DNA from: CAWACP01 sp963832965
GTDB taxonomy: Bacteria > Acidobacteriota > Terriglobia > Bryobacterales > Bryobacteraceae
Assembly: GCA_963832965.1 (NCBI GenBank)
Contig: CAWHVW010000003.1
Location: forward strand, 1,488,001-1,552,000
Direction of reading: 5' to 3'
DNA length: 64,000 nt
Part shown: in pieces, positions 37,693 through 45,172 of the stretch
How positions within the stretch are numbered: the stretch's first letter is position 1
Layout: every line of letters starts with the position of its first letter
The notes under the pieces: generated by a model
The model's database searches: none
What the model saw: only the letters and a program-made list of their open reading frames with translations
Told to the model about the DNA's origin: nothing
Position numbers and translations under genes: made by a program

Positions 37693-38166
37693 ATGAAAAA
37701 GCTTCTAATTCTTCTCGTTCCGGTTGTGCTTTTGTTCCCGGCGACCGGCGATCCCGAGGGGTTCGCTATCTGGACCGCAGCGGACCTGCGGAATGGCGCC
37801 GATCAACTCAGGCAAAGAATGGGTGAAGACAAGACAGCCAGCGAGACGCTGGCCGATTATGGGAATTACCGGACCATGCTGGCCCACCGCGAAGCTTCCG
37901 GCGGCGCGGAGTTGCACGAGGAGATGGCCGATCTGTTCGTGGTACAGCAGGGCGACGCGACGCTGGTGATCGGCGGCGAAATCCTGAATCGAAAAACCAC
38001 CGGGCCGGGCGAAGTGCGTGGAACGGCTATCACGGGTGGCGAACGGCATCATCTGGCGCTCGGCGACGCTGTGCATATCCCCGCTGGCGTCCCGCATCAG
38101 TTGCTTGTCGAACCTGGCCACACCTTTACTTACTTCGTTGTGAAGGTGAAGAGCCCGCGGTCCTGA
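37693..38166 (+). CDS. Exported cupin-domain protein
   Basis: 157 residues with a signal peptide (KKLLILLVPVVLLFPATG). A single cupin barrel with His/Glu metal-ligand positions in GAELHEEMADLFVV and HIPAGVPHQLLV. Function unknown; exported cupins in sugar clusters may bind or isomerise sugars. It begins 3 bases after the dehydrogenase stop. Confidence 0.82.
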   Translation: MKKLLILLVPVVLLFPATGDPEGFAIWTAADLRNGADQLRQRMGEDKTASETLADYGNYRTMLAHREASGGAELHEEMADLFVVQQGDATLVIGGEILNRKTTGPGEVRGTAITGGERHHLALGDAVHIPAGVPHQLLVEPGHTFTYFVVKVKSPRS

Positions 38167-38214
38167 AATGCCTGATTCGCTCCACCCGCCCTCGCGCGTC
38201 CTATAATCAAACCC

Positions 38215-39910
38215 ATGGCCCAGGTTGCGCCCGCCGCTCCAGTCTATGACGTGGTGATCGTCGGATCGGGCGCCGGCGGAGGCACCGTCACCCAGGTTCT
38301 CACCAGCATGGGCATCAGCGTGGCATTGCTCGAAGCAGGCCCCATGCTCAATCCCTTCCGCGACTACAAAGAACACATGTGGCCGTGGCAGGTCGATCAT
38401 CGCGGTCTGGGCCCGGGCTGCCAGTCTTACTTCGGCAAGCCGTATCCGTTCGGGTATTTTGCCGCGCCCGCGGGCGGCTGGGAGTTGGAGAACGAACCGT
38501 ACACCGTGGCCGAGGGCAGCAAGTTCCAGTGGTTTCGCTCGCGCATCCTCGGCGGCCGGACCAACCATTACGGCCGTTTCTCCTTCCGCTTCGCCGAGTA
38601 CGATTTCAAACCGCACAGCCGCGATGGCTTGGGCACTGACTGGCCCATCACCTACGATGACATCGCGCCTTATTACAGCAAAACCGAAGGGTTCATCGGC
38701 GTCACCGGCACCCAGGAGCACCTGCGTGGCGTTCCCGACGGCGTGTTTCTGCCGCCCCCACCGCCGCGGGTACATGAGGTCCTTGTGCAGCGCGCCTGCC
38801 GCAAACTGGACATTCCCTGCATCCCCAACCGCATGGCCGTGCTGACGAAGCCGCTCAATGGACGTCCGGCCTGCCACTTCTGCGGGCAGTGCGGGCGCGG
38901 TTGCGTGGGCGCTTCCAACGTACTCGTCCAGCCAGGTGCAGATTATTCCGGCGCTGAAAACCGGCCGGCTGAAGCTGTTCACCGGGGCCATGGCCCGCGA
39001 GCTGATCACCGACGATTCGGGCCAAGTAACCGCCGTTTCGTATGTCGACAAGGCCACGCGCGAGGAACGTCAGATTCGCTGCCGCACGGTAGTGCTGGCG
39101 GCCAGTGCCTGCGAGTCCGCGCGCCTGCTGCTCAATTCCCGATCCTCGCGCTGGTCCAACGGGCTCGCCAACGGCTCGGGCATAGTGGGCCGCAACCTGA
39201 CGGACAGCGTCGGCTATGCCATGGGAGCGGAGGTCCCCGCGCTCGCGGGAATGCCGAAGTACGACTCCGACGGCATGGGCGGCATGCACGTATTCGTGCC
39301 GTGGTGGCTGGCCGAACGCAACGACCTCGGCTTCCCGCGTGGCTATCACATCGAGATCGGCGGCGGTTTTGGCATGCCCATGGCCGGCCAGGCCGGTGGC
39401 CGCGAAGGCTACGGCCTCTCTCTGAAGAACTCCATACGGGACGGCTACGGGACGTACGTCCACTTCGCGGGACGCGGCGAAATGATCCCCAATCCAGACA
39501 GCTTCTGCGAACTCGACCCCAAAGTGGTGGACGCCTGGGGCATTCCCGTGCTGCGCTTCCACTTCCGCTGGTCGGACGCCGAGCTGAAACAGGCCGTCCA
39601 CATGCAGGAAACCTTCCGCGCCATCTTCGATGCCATGGGCGCTCGGAATCCCAATCCCGGCAAGGAAGGCGTGGGCATTTCCGTGGGCGGCGAGATCATC
39701 CACGAAGTGGGCACCGTGCGCATGGGCGACGATCCGAAAACCTCCGTGCTCAATCGTTATTGCCAGGCGCACGAGGTAAAGAACCTGTTCGTCGCCGACG
39801 GCGCGCCATTCGTGAGTAGCCCGGACAAGAACCCCACGCTCACCATCTGCGCGTTGGCCTGGCGCACCGCCGAATATCTGGCCGAGGAGATGAGGAAAGG
39901 CAATGTCTGA
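38215..39910 (+). CDS. GMC-family oxidoreductase, frameshifted
   Basis: FAD-dependent choline/gluconate-type dehydrogenase: N-terminal VVIVGSGAGGGTVTQVL, then CHFCGQCGRGC, and the C-terminal NPTLTICALAWRTAEYLAEE. The frame breaks at about 38917-38921: the first part reads through GASN, and the continuation (YSSSQVQIIPALKTG) is in the next frame. Removing one base restores a normal protein of about 564 residues. No other damage is visible, so this may be a sequencing insertion. It overlaps the next gene by 8 bases; with it, it forms the usual membrane-bound dehydrogenase pair. Confidence 0.85.
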
Positions 39911-40478
39911 CGTTTCGCGGCGCGACATTTTGCGCAATGCGGCGATAGCCGTCGCCGCCGGTACGCTGACGCCGCTGATGGGGCAGCAGGTTCACCAGAT
40001 CGCCGCCGCTGCGCCGGTCGCGCCTAAGGTCTTAACCGAGCACGAATTCCAAACGCTGCACCGCTTGTCCGGCCTGATTCTGCCCGCCGAACCGGACTCT
40101 CCCGGAGCCATGGAAGTGGGCGCGGCCGCGTGGATCGATCTGATGGCCAGCCAGAACCCGGAACTGGCGGCCATCTTCACCGGCGGCATCGGCTGGCTGG
40201 ACGAACAGATGCGCCATCGCGGGCAAAGCGATTTTCTGGGCGCGCCGGACGCGGAACAGACCGCGCTGCTGGATCTCATCGCATGGCGCCGCAACGACAG
40301 CCCGGATCTGGGACCCGGCATTCGCTTCTTCGAATGGGCCCGCCGGCTGGTGGTGGACGCATGGTGCACCAGTCCCGCCGGCACGAAGTCTCTCGGCTAT
40401 TTGGGCAACGTCGGCGTCGCCGAATTCGTGGTGCCCGCCGAATCGCTCAACTGGGCCATCCGCCACAGCCCCGCTTGA
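39903..40478 (+). CDS. Gluconate 2-dehydrogenase subunit 3 family protein, Tat-exported
   Basis: 191 residues. The N-terminus has a twin-arginine signal (SRRDILRNAAIAVAAGTLTP). The mature part matches the small subunit of gluconate/sorbitol-type dehydrogenases (LTEHEFQTLHRLSGLILPAE; a GTKSLGYLGN motif near the C-terminus). It accompanies the GMC subunit, with an 8-base overlap, and probably carries it across the membrane. Confidence 0.9.
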   Translation: MSDVSRRDILRNAAIAVAAGTLTPLMGQQVHQIAAAAPVAPKVLTEHEFQTLHRLSGLILPAEPDSPGAMEVGAAAWIDLMASQNPELAAIFTGGIGWLDEQMRHRGQSDFLGAPDAEQTALLDLIAWRRNDSPDLGPGIRFFEWARRLVVDAWCTSPAGTKSLGYLGNVGVAEFVVPAESLNWAIRHSPA

Positions 40479-40615
40479 ACCGCCGGCACTGAACTGGTCG
40501 CAGCCGAGGGAGCCGTGTATACTGAACAGCTCGGGACGGCGAACGAAACCCGGCAACGCACCTCCGGCCGGGCACGAACCGGGCGAATCCAGCCAAACCC
40601 CAAAAGGAGAAACGA

Positions 40616-41020
40616 ATGCTTGGAGAGTTGATTGGCGAGTCACACGGCAAGCGGGCGCCGAGGCGCGTGGTTTCCACCGGCGCGGGCGGCTTTAAAGTAG
40701 AGGTGTCGTTCGAGGCCGCGGGCAAAGTATATGGCCGTGATTCCATCGAATTGGTGACCTACCTCGCGGAGTCGAGGCCGGACGGAAGCCTGTACGGCGA
40801 AGGACAGGGAGTTATCCTGCTGGATAATCGCGACGTCGCGACCTGGAAGGGCAGTGGTGTCGGTTCGGTCAAAGCGGATGGCTCCGTCAGCTATCGGGGA
40901 GCCATATTTTTCACCACGACGTCTTCGGAGCTGACCCATTTGAATGCCATCGCGGACGTATTCGAATTCGAGGTGGACGCAGGCGGAAACACGCACGGCA
41001 AGACCTGGGAATGGAAGTAG
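40616..41020 (+). CDS. Conserved hypothetical protein
   Basis: 134 residues, soluble, predicted all-beta (VEVSFEAAGKVYGRDSIELV; GVGSVKADGSVSYRGAIFF; FEFEVDAGGNTHGKTWEWK). A strong ribosome-binding site (AAAGGAGAAACGA) precedes the ATG. I recognise no named family. It is the last gene before the tRNA and the island. Confidence 0.72.
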   Translation: MLGELIGESHGKRAPRRVVSTGAGGFKVEVSFEAAGKVYGRDSIELVTYLAESRPDGSLYGEGQGVILLDNRDVATWKGSGVGSVKADGSVSYRGAIFFTTTSSELTHLNAIADVFEFEVDAGGNTHGKTWEWK

Positions 41021-41175
41021 GGTGAGGTGCGCCGGCCACAGCGCATGACAGCCAGCCTCTGGCAGCGGCATCTCTTCTGAACTCGATGGAAACCGCCGCC
41101 GGAAGGTTCAGGCCCTCCAACCGGGCTGTATCGCAATCCTCGCACGTAGTTTAGAATCAAGAGAGCTTCACATGT

Positions 41176-41252
41176 CGGGGCGTAGCGCAGCCTGGTAGCG
41201 CACCTGCCTTGGGCGCAGGGGGTCGGGCGTTCAAATCGCCCCGCCCCGACCA
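41176..41252 (+). tRNA. tRNA-Pro (UGG)
   Basis: 77 bases that fold as a tRNA: acceptor stem CGGGGCG with CGCCCCG, the anticodon stem CCTGC/GCAGG closing loop CTTGGGC (anticodon TGG), T arm GTTCAAATC, and an encoded CCA end. The gene serves as the integration site of the island; its 3' half is duplicated at 63475-63521. The insertion leaves the tRNA intact. Confidence 0.97.
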
Positions 41253-41253
41253 A
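41207..41253. repeat. Left attachment site (attL), 3' half of tRNA-Pro
   Basis: 47 bases from the anticodon loop through CCA plus one base, identical to 63475-63521. Sequence diverges at once outside both copies. Direct repeats of a tRNA 3' end beside a tyrosine integrase are the standard mark of site-specific integration. Confidence 0.93.
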
Positions 41254-41320
41254 ACCTCCGTTGATTTCAAAAGAGTTGGTTGATCGACCTTCCATCGTCT
41301 TCGCCTATCCTTCTCCTTAA

Positions 41321-41372
41321 CTGTGCCAAAACTGTGTCAAAACCCTCTCAGTTTGGCTGCGCTGTGCCAAAA
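41321..41372. repeat. Likely integrase arm-type sites, left end
   Basis: CTGTGCCAAAA (41321-41331), CTGTGTCAAAA (41332-41342) and CTGTGCCAAAA (41362-41372). The first two are adjacent with an 11-base period; the third lies in the integrase 3' coding end. Near-identical copies in the same orientation and period stand near the right end (63338-63359), as expected for arm-binding sites of the integrase. Confidence 0.6.
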
Positions 41373-42490
41373 CTCAAACCGCCCTCGTTTGCCTGGCGAT
41401 TCAGTTTTATGAGCGCCTCTCGCTTCATCTGCAGCTTCATCTGCGAGTACTTCTTAAATACCTTCGCATCGCCCTGTCGGAGCAGCTGCGTGACCCACTC
41501 GTCCGCAACGCCACCGGCGCTGAGCCGTGTCGCATACGTCGAGCGGAGATCGTAGATGCGAAAGTACAGAACACCGGCGCGCCGCAGAGTCGCATGCCAG
41601 ACGGTTTTGAATGTCTGTTGATAGCCGTCTGGATTGCCGTCGCTCGGAAACAGGTAATGACCCGGCCCCGAGATGGCAAGCTGACTCCGGAAGGCGTCGG
41701 CCGCAATCTCCGTCAGTGGAACTTCGGCTACGCCGTTCGGTGTCTTCGAGTCCGGAATCCACACCGTCCGGTTCTCCAGATCCAGCTGGTCCTTTTTCAT
41801 GGGAGTCAGCTCCTTGTAGATCCGAAGTCCGGTCTCGGTGATGATTCGGATGACGTTACGCAGGTACTCAGGCGCGCTGAACTCGATCCTCCGTTGCTCC
41901 GACCACGTCACATAGTGTGGCCGGAAGAGTCCATCGACCCTTGTTGGAAACTCAACGCCTGCGCATGGATTCGACGTCAGGAACTTCTTGCGCACCGCCA
42001 CATTCAGCATGCGGCGCAGCACCCGCAATTCCTGATGCACTGTCGTTGCCTTCAGCACACCTTTTTCCACGAATCCATTTTTCGCCTTCACCTGTCTGCG
42101 CTGCCTGAGCCGCTGACGAAGGTATGCTTCGATATCGTCAGCAGTCAGGTCTGCGAGATGGGTGCTCTCAAACACGGTTCTCAGTTGCTTCAGCGCGCGC
42201 TGGTTCACCGCATGGGTCTTGGGCGCGCGGAACGGGGGCTTCGAAAAGTTTTCGAGATAAAGATCCGCCCATTCTCCAAATGCGAGATCCTGTCCACGCC
42301 GCAGCGTGGGCAGGGTGTTGTCATCTCTGGCCTGGAGACGATCCCTGAGGCGTTTCTGCGCTTCCGCCCAGTCATCGGTAAAGGTCGATTCCCTGCGGCG
42401 GACGCGGTCCTTTTCGCGGTACCACATCCACCAGATCTTCGACCCTTCGCGTTTGTACAGGCCACCGTCATGCTTCACTGGTCTTGCCAA
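41348..42490 (-). CDS. int: Tyrosine-recombinase integrase
   Basis: 380 residues. N-terminal arm/core-binding part (about 1-170), then the catalytic domain with Arg in TETGLRIYKELTP, Lys in PDSKTPNGVAEVPL, the box II Arg in YDLRSTYATRL and the nucleophile Tyr in FKKYSQ. Box II has Tyr and Ser where most integrases have His (HDLRH), a variation I associate with integrases of acidobacterial islands. Transcribed toward the tRNA; its start overlaps the excisionase-like gene by 16 bases. Confidence 0.93.
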   Translation of the reverse strand: MARPVKHDGGLYKREGSKIWWMWYREKDRVRRRESTFTDDWAEAQKRLRDRLQARDDNTLPTLRRGQDLAFGEWADLYLENFSKPPFRAPKTHAVNQRALKQLRTVFESTHLADLTADDIEAYLRQRLRQRRQVKAKNGFVEKGVLKATTVHQELRVLRRMLNVAVRKKFLTSNPCAGVEFPTRVDGLFRPHYVTWSEQRRIEFSAPEYLRNVIRIITETGLRIYKELTPMKKDQLDLENRTVWIPDSKTPNGVAEVPLTEIAADAFRSQLAISGPGHYLFPSDGNPDGYQQTFKTVWHATLRRAGVLYFRIYDLRSTYATRLSAGGVADEWVTQLLRQGDAKVFKKYSQMKLQMKREALIKLNRQANEGGLSFGTAQPN

Positions 42491-42684
42491 TTCGCCACCT
42501 CCTGTTTGAACTGCGCGCGGAAGGGCTCCAACTCCGATTTCAGAAATCGGATGTTGCGGCCCATCACGCGGAGATGGGGAATCTGCTTTCGCTCAACCCA
42601 AAGATACACGGTTTGCCGGCTGACGCCAAGATATCGGGCCGCTTCCTTCACGTCGAGTGGGTATTCAGGGACCAGACTATTCAT
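42475..42684 (-). CDS. Excisionase-like helix-turn-helix protein
   Basis: 69 residues. MerR/AlpA-type helix-turn-helix: LDVKEAARYLGVSRQTVYLW followed by VERKQIPHLRVMGRNIRF. Such small proteins next to integrases act as recombination directionality factors or activators of the integrase. It overlaps int by 16 bases and would be translated first on the shared transcript. Confidence 0.88.
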   Translation of the reverse strand: MNSLVPEYPLDVKEAARYLGVSRQTVYLWVERKQIPHLRVMGRNIRFLKSELEPFRAQFKQEVANWQDQ

Positions 42685-42690
42685 GCTGAC

Positions 42691-43158
42691 TTATCTCGGC
42701 GAAATCATCTTCCATCGCTCTACCAAAGGGCTGGCCCTGGCGCCCGCCCAAAACGCAACGAGGCACAAAAAGAGGGCGGCGATGATGGCGATGGCAGTCA
42801 TGCGCGCGGAGAGTAGTCGGCGGTGCGCTTCAGCCACCTGGTCGAGGAGTTTTCTGGCTTTCAGACTGGCATCGCCAATGTCGCTCTCGATCTGTTGCCG
42901 AATCCGGGCTCCTGAATGGTCTACTTCGTCGGCGATGAGTCTGGCGGCCCGTCGCTCGGCGTCTTTCGTCGAAGCCTCGAACGCGGCCAGACTCGCTCCG
43001 ATACGTCCTTCGACTCTCCCCACCAGTTCTTCGAGGACGAGCTGATTCATGGTCACCAGAGCGAAGGCGGCATCGTCCGGCTTCAGCAGAATGTTGTGCC
43101 GGGCCGCCACCTCCGCTATCAGCCGTTGAACATCGATTCGGGCATTTCGTGTGTTCAT
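42691..43158 (-). CDS. TraM-like transfer protein, membrane-anchored
   Basis: 155 residues: soluble N-terminus (VQRLIAEVAARHNILLKPDD), a long helical/coiled-coil region, then a C-terminal transmembrane segment (MTAIAIIAALFLCLVAFW). The N-terminal pattern and the position after traL and traK-like genes resemble TraM of IncP/Ti plasmids. The family match is by position and motif only. It ends 6 bases before the excisionase-like gene. Confidence 0.65.
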   Translation of the reverse strand: MNTRNARIDVQRLIAEVAARHNILLKPDDAAFALVTMNQLVLEELVGRVEGRIGASLAAFEASTKDAERRAARLIADEVDHSGARIRQQIESDIGDASLKARKLLDQVAEAHRRLLSARMTAIAIIAALFLCLVAFWAGARASPLVERWKMISPR

Positions 43159-43161
43159 CGC

Positions 43162-43917
43162 TCAGTCCATCGCCAGCTTGTCGAGCTGCTCAAAGAGTTC
43201 GCGGCGAACGATCTCCAGGCGCTGCTTGGAGACCAGCGAGAACTCGTCCATCCGAATTGCCTCCTCGAATGTCAGGCGTCGTTCCAGCATCTGGCGAACA
43301 TCGTCGCCGAACGTGTGCGGATTCCGCTCCCGGATGACCACCGTGCCCAGGAGCTTTGCAGCCTGCTCTTCGGCGACCCGGAACTCCTCGAAGCACTTCC
43401 CGTCCCTGACCACCTCGCCGAAATACTCGTTCAGCCAGACGATCACGTTTTTCTCGGTGGTCGTCTCTGCCAACTTCTCGAAGCCGTTGAGCGTGTCGCT
43501 CATGGCCTGGCCTCCGGCCACCACCGAGTGAACGAACACCCGCCGGTCGTGATTGCGCAGGAACAGCAGAATCTCGTTTTCGAGAATGTAGTTCCACAGG
43601 GGGACGAACGTGGTCGCGCCGGTGTCGATGATGAACGTCCCGGTTCCGGCGCACACGGTGTCGACCAGCTCGTCGAAGCGCTTCTCGTGGATGGTGCCCC
43701 GTCTGAGAATGTTGAGGTGCTCGGCGCCGATGCTGCGGTATTGCGCAAATGTCGCATTAACCGGATCGGTATCGAGGCAATGCACGGTTCCGCTTTTCTT
43801 GCGGAAGTACTGGGCGAGGATGGCAGACACGAAGCTCTTGCCCACGCCTCCCTTGCCCTGAAGAACGAGATGAACCGAAACTGGTTGCCCATTCCCGTTG
43901 TTTGCTGTCTGTGTCAT
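43162..43917 (-). CDS. TraL-like ParA-type ATPase
   Basis: 251 residues from the ATG of MTQTANNGN; the open frame extends further upstream without coding character. P-loop with deviant Walker A: VLQGKGGVGKSFVSAILAQ, Walker B-like TFIIDTGAT. Belongs to the ParA/MinD group; in IncP plasmids TraL is such a protein and sits between traK and traM, as here. Starts 10 bases after the traK-like gene. Confidence 0.83.
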   Translation of the reverse strand: MTQTANNGNGQPVSVHLVLQGKGGVGKSFVSAILAQYFRKKSGTVHCLDTDPVNATFAQYRSIGAEHLNILRRGTIHEKRFDELVDTVCAGTGTFIIDTGATTFVPLWNYILENEILLFLRNHDRRVFVHSVVAGGQAMSDTLNGFEKLAETTTEKNVIVWLNEYFGEVVRDGKCFEEFRVAEEQAAKLLGTVVIRERNPHTFGDDVRQMLERRLTFEEAIRMDEFSLVSKQRLEIVRRELFEQLDKLAMD

Positions 43918-43927
43918 CGTGAATCTC

Positions 43928-44365
43928 CTAACCGACCAGGTCCTTCTGATTCGAGAAGGGGTCGAACTCGAATCCTGTCTGCTGCTTTTTCTGCCGCTGC
44001 TCGCGAAGGTTGTTGAACGGGTCGCGGGGTGCTTCCTCCGGCACAAGACTGGCCTCGTGCCGTGCTGGCGTAGGAGGCGGCTGGCAGGCGGTTTTGGCCA
44101 ACTCGCGAGCCTTCTCCCTCATCCGGAGCCGCGAGACATAAACGCGGAACTGCGGATAGGGAATTTGCAGACCGTCGAGTTGCGCCGCCTCCCACACTTC
44201 CCGAAGCTTCTTCCCGGTTGAGAGCCCGGCCTGGATCTCCGGCCAGACCCAGACCACCCTGCCGGTGCTGGTGGCAGGTTCTGCTGCAGGCAGGGAACGC
44301 AGGTGGACGAGATCGCTCTTTGTCTTTCTCTTCAGCTGCGGAACCAGTGTGGGCGTTGTCATCAA
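43928..44365 (-). CDS. TraK-like oriT-binding protein
   Basis: 145 residues, basic. The core (IQAGLSTGKKLREVWEAAQL, IPYPQFRVYVSRLR) resembles TraK of IncP plasmids, which binds next to oriT and bends it. It is the first gene of the leftward tra operon, and a cluster of CTGYAAC repeats lies just upstream (44435-44521), a good candidate binding site. Confidence 0.72.
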   Translation of the reverse strand: MMTTPTLVPQLKRKTKSDLVHLRSLPAAEPATSTGRVVWVWPEIQAGLSTGKKLREVWEAAQLDGLQIPYPQFRVYVSRLRMREKARELAKTACQPPPTPARHEASLVPEEAPRDPFNNLREQRQKKQQTGFEFDPFSNQKDLVG

Positions 44366-44434
44366 AAATCAGCCCCTCTATTAATAGGCCGTGGCAGAGG
44401 TACTTTGAGAACAACAAACTGCAAAAAACCTTCG

Positions 44435-44521
44435 CTGCAACAGAATGCAACTGATCGTGAACTGCCTGTAACAGACTCGGGCGTCGGCCCGCACCTGTAA
44501 CGGCCTGCAACCCCCTGCAAC
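44435..44521. repeat. CTGYAAC iterated sites beside the transfer origin
   Basis: CTGCAAC or CTGTAAC at 44435-44441, 44466-44472, 44495-44501, 44505-44511 and 44515-44521, with ATGCAAC at 44445-44451. Several are exactly 10 bases apart (44435/44445 and 44495/44505/44515), so they lie on one face of the helix. They precede the traK-like gene and may bind its product. Confidence 0.65.
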
Positions 44522-44638
44522 TTAACCGGGCCCCAAAACCGGTCGAAAAGCCGCTCAGATGGTGTAGAGGAACATAAGGAACGTCTGACGTTTTGGCCTC
44601 GCCCGATTGTTATCGGCCGCGGATTGTGTGTGTTTCGA

Positions 44639-44662
44639 CGGCAGACGACCTGCCGGTCCTGT
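44639..44662 (+). other. Likely oriT: inverted repeat and nic-like site
   Basis: CGGCAG (44639-44644) pairs with CTGCCG (44650-44655) across a 5-base loop; GTCCTG ends at 44661, 6 bases later. IncP relaxases cut after TCCTG in a YATCCTG-type site beside such a dyad, so nicking would fall between 44661 and 44662. It lies between the divergent traK-like and traJ/relaxase genes, the IncP layout. The match to the nic consensus is partial. Confidence 0.45.
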
Positions 44663-44749
44663 CCGCCGCCTGGCAGACGGCGCATCTTTCTGCGTCACAG
44701 ATGTTCTCAAATGGCTTCGCCCCGCCCCTTTATATAGAGGGCACATTCG

Positions 44750-45172
44750 ATGGGGAGAACGACAAGCAGAGTCACAATTCGTATTTCGGCGCAGGAGCGT
44801 GAACAGATCGAAGTCGGAGCGAAGCGCAGAGGATGCTCCAGCGCCAGCTCACTGATCCGAACGGCAATTCGAAATGAACTGGATGACCGCACAACCGCAG
44901 CGCAGGACGCGGAAAATCGTCTGATCGCGAGTCTGGAGGCGCTCTCGCGAGATATCGGGCGCATGGCCCGAGGGCAGCAGGCTCTGTTTGCTTACGTGGA
45001 CACGCTGGTCAAGGCATTTCTGACTTGTGTTCCGGAGCCCCCTCGCGATGGGATGCCGGCGTCAGTGGCGCGGGCGCGTGACCGATACGCCGGCTTCCTA
45101 AAAGCCGCCGGTCAGGCGATGGTGGGAGACTCCGGGACAGCCCTGCAAAACCTGGTGAACCATGACGACTGA
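44750..45172 (+). CDS. TraJ/MobC-like relaxosome accessory protein
   Basis: 140 residues. N-terminal ribbon-helix-helix: VTIRISAQEREQIEVGAKR followed by SSASSLIRTAIRNEL, then a helical region. Such proteins bind oriT and recruit the relaxase. The gene is preceded by TATATA (44731-44736) and AGAGGG, and overlaps the relaxase start by 11 bases. Confidence 0.75.
   Translation: MGRTTSRVTIRISAQEREQIEVGAKRRGCSSASSLIRTAIRNELDDRTTAAQDAENRLIASLEALSRDIGRMARGQQALFAYVDTLVKAFLTCVPEPPRDGMPASVARARDRYAGFLKAAGQAMVGDSGTALQNLVNHDD

Noticed and set aside
40891..41295. Minus-strand open frame reading GAGRFERPTPCAQG
   Set aside because: It is the antisense translation of tRNA-Pro, a well-known source of false proteins; the same peptide appears at the duplicated tRNA end (63354-63635).
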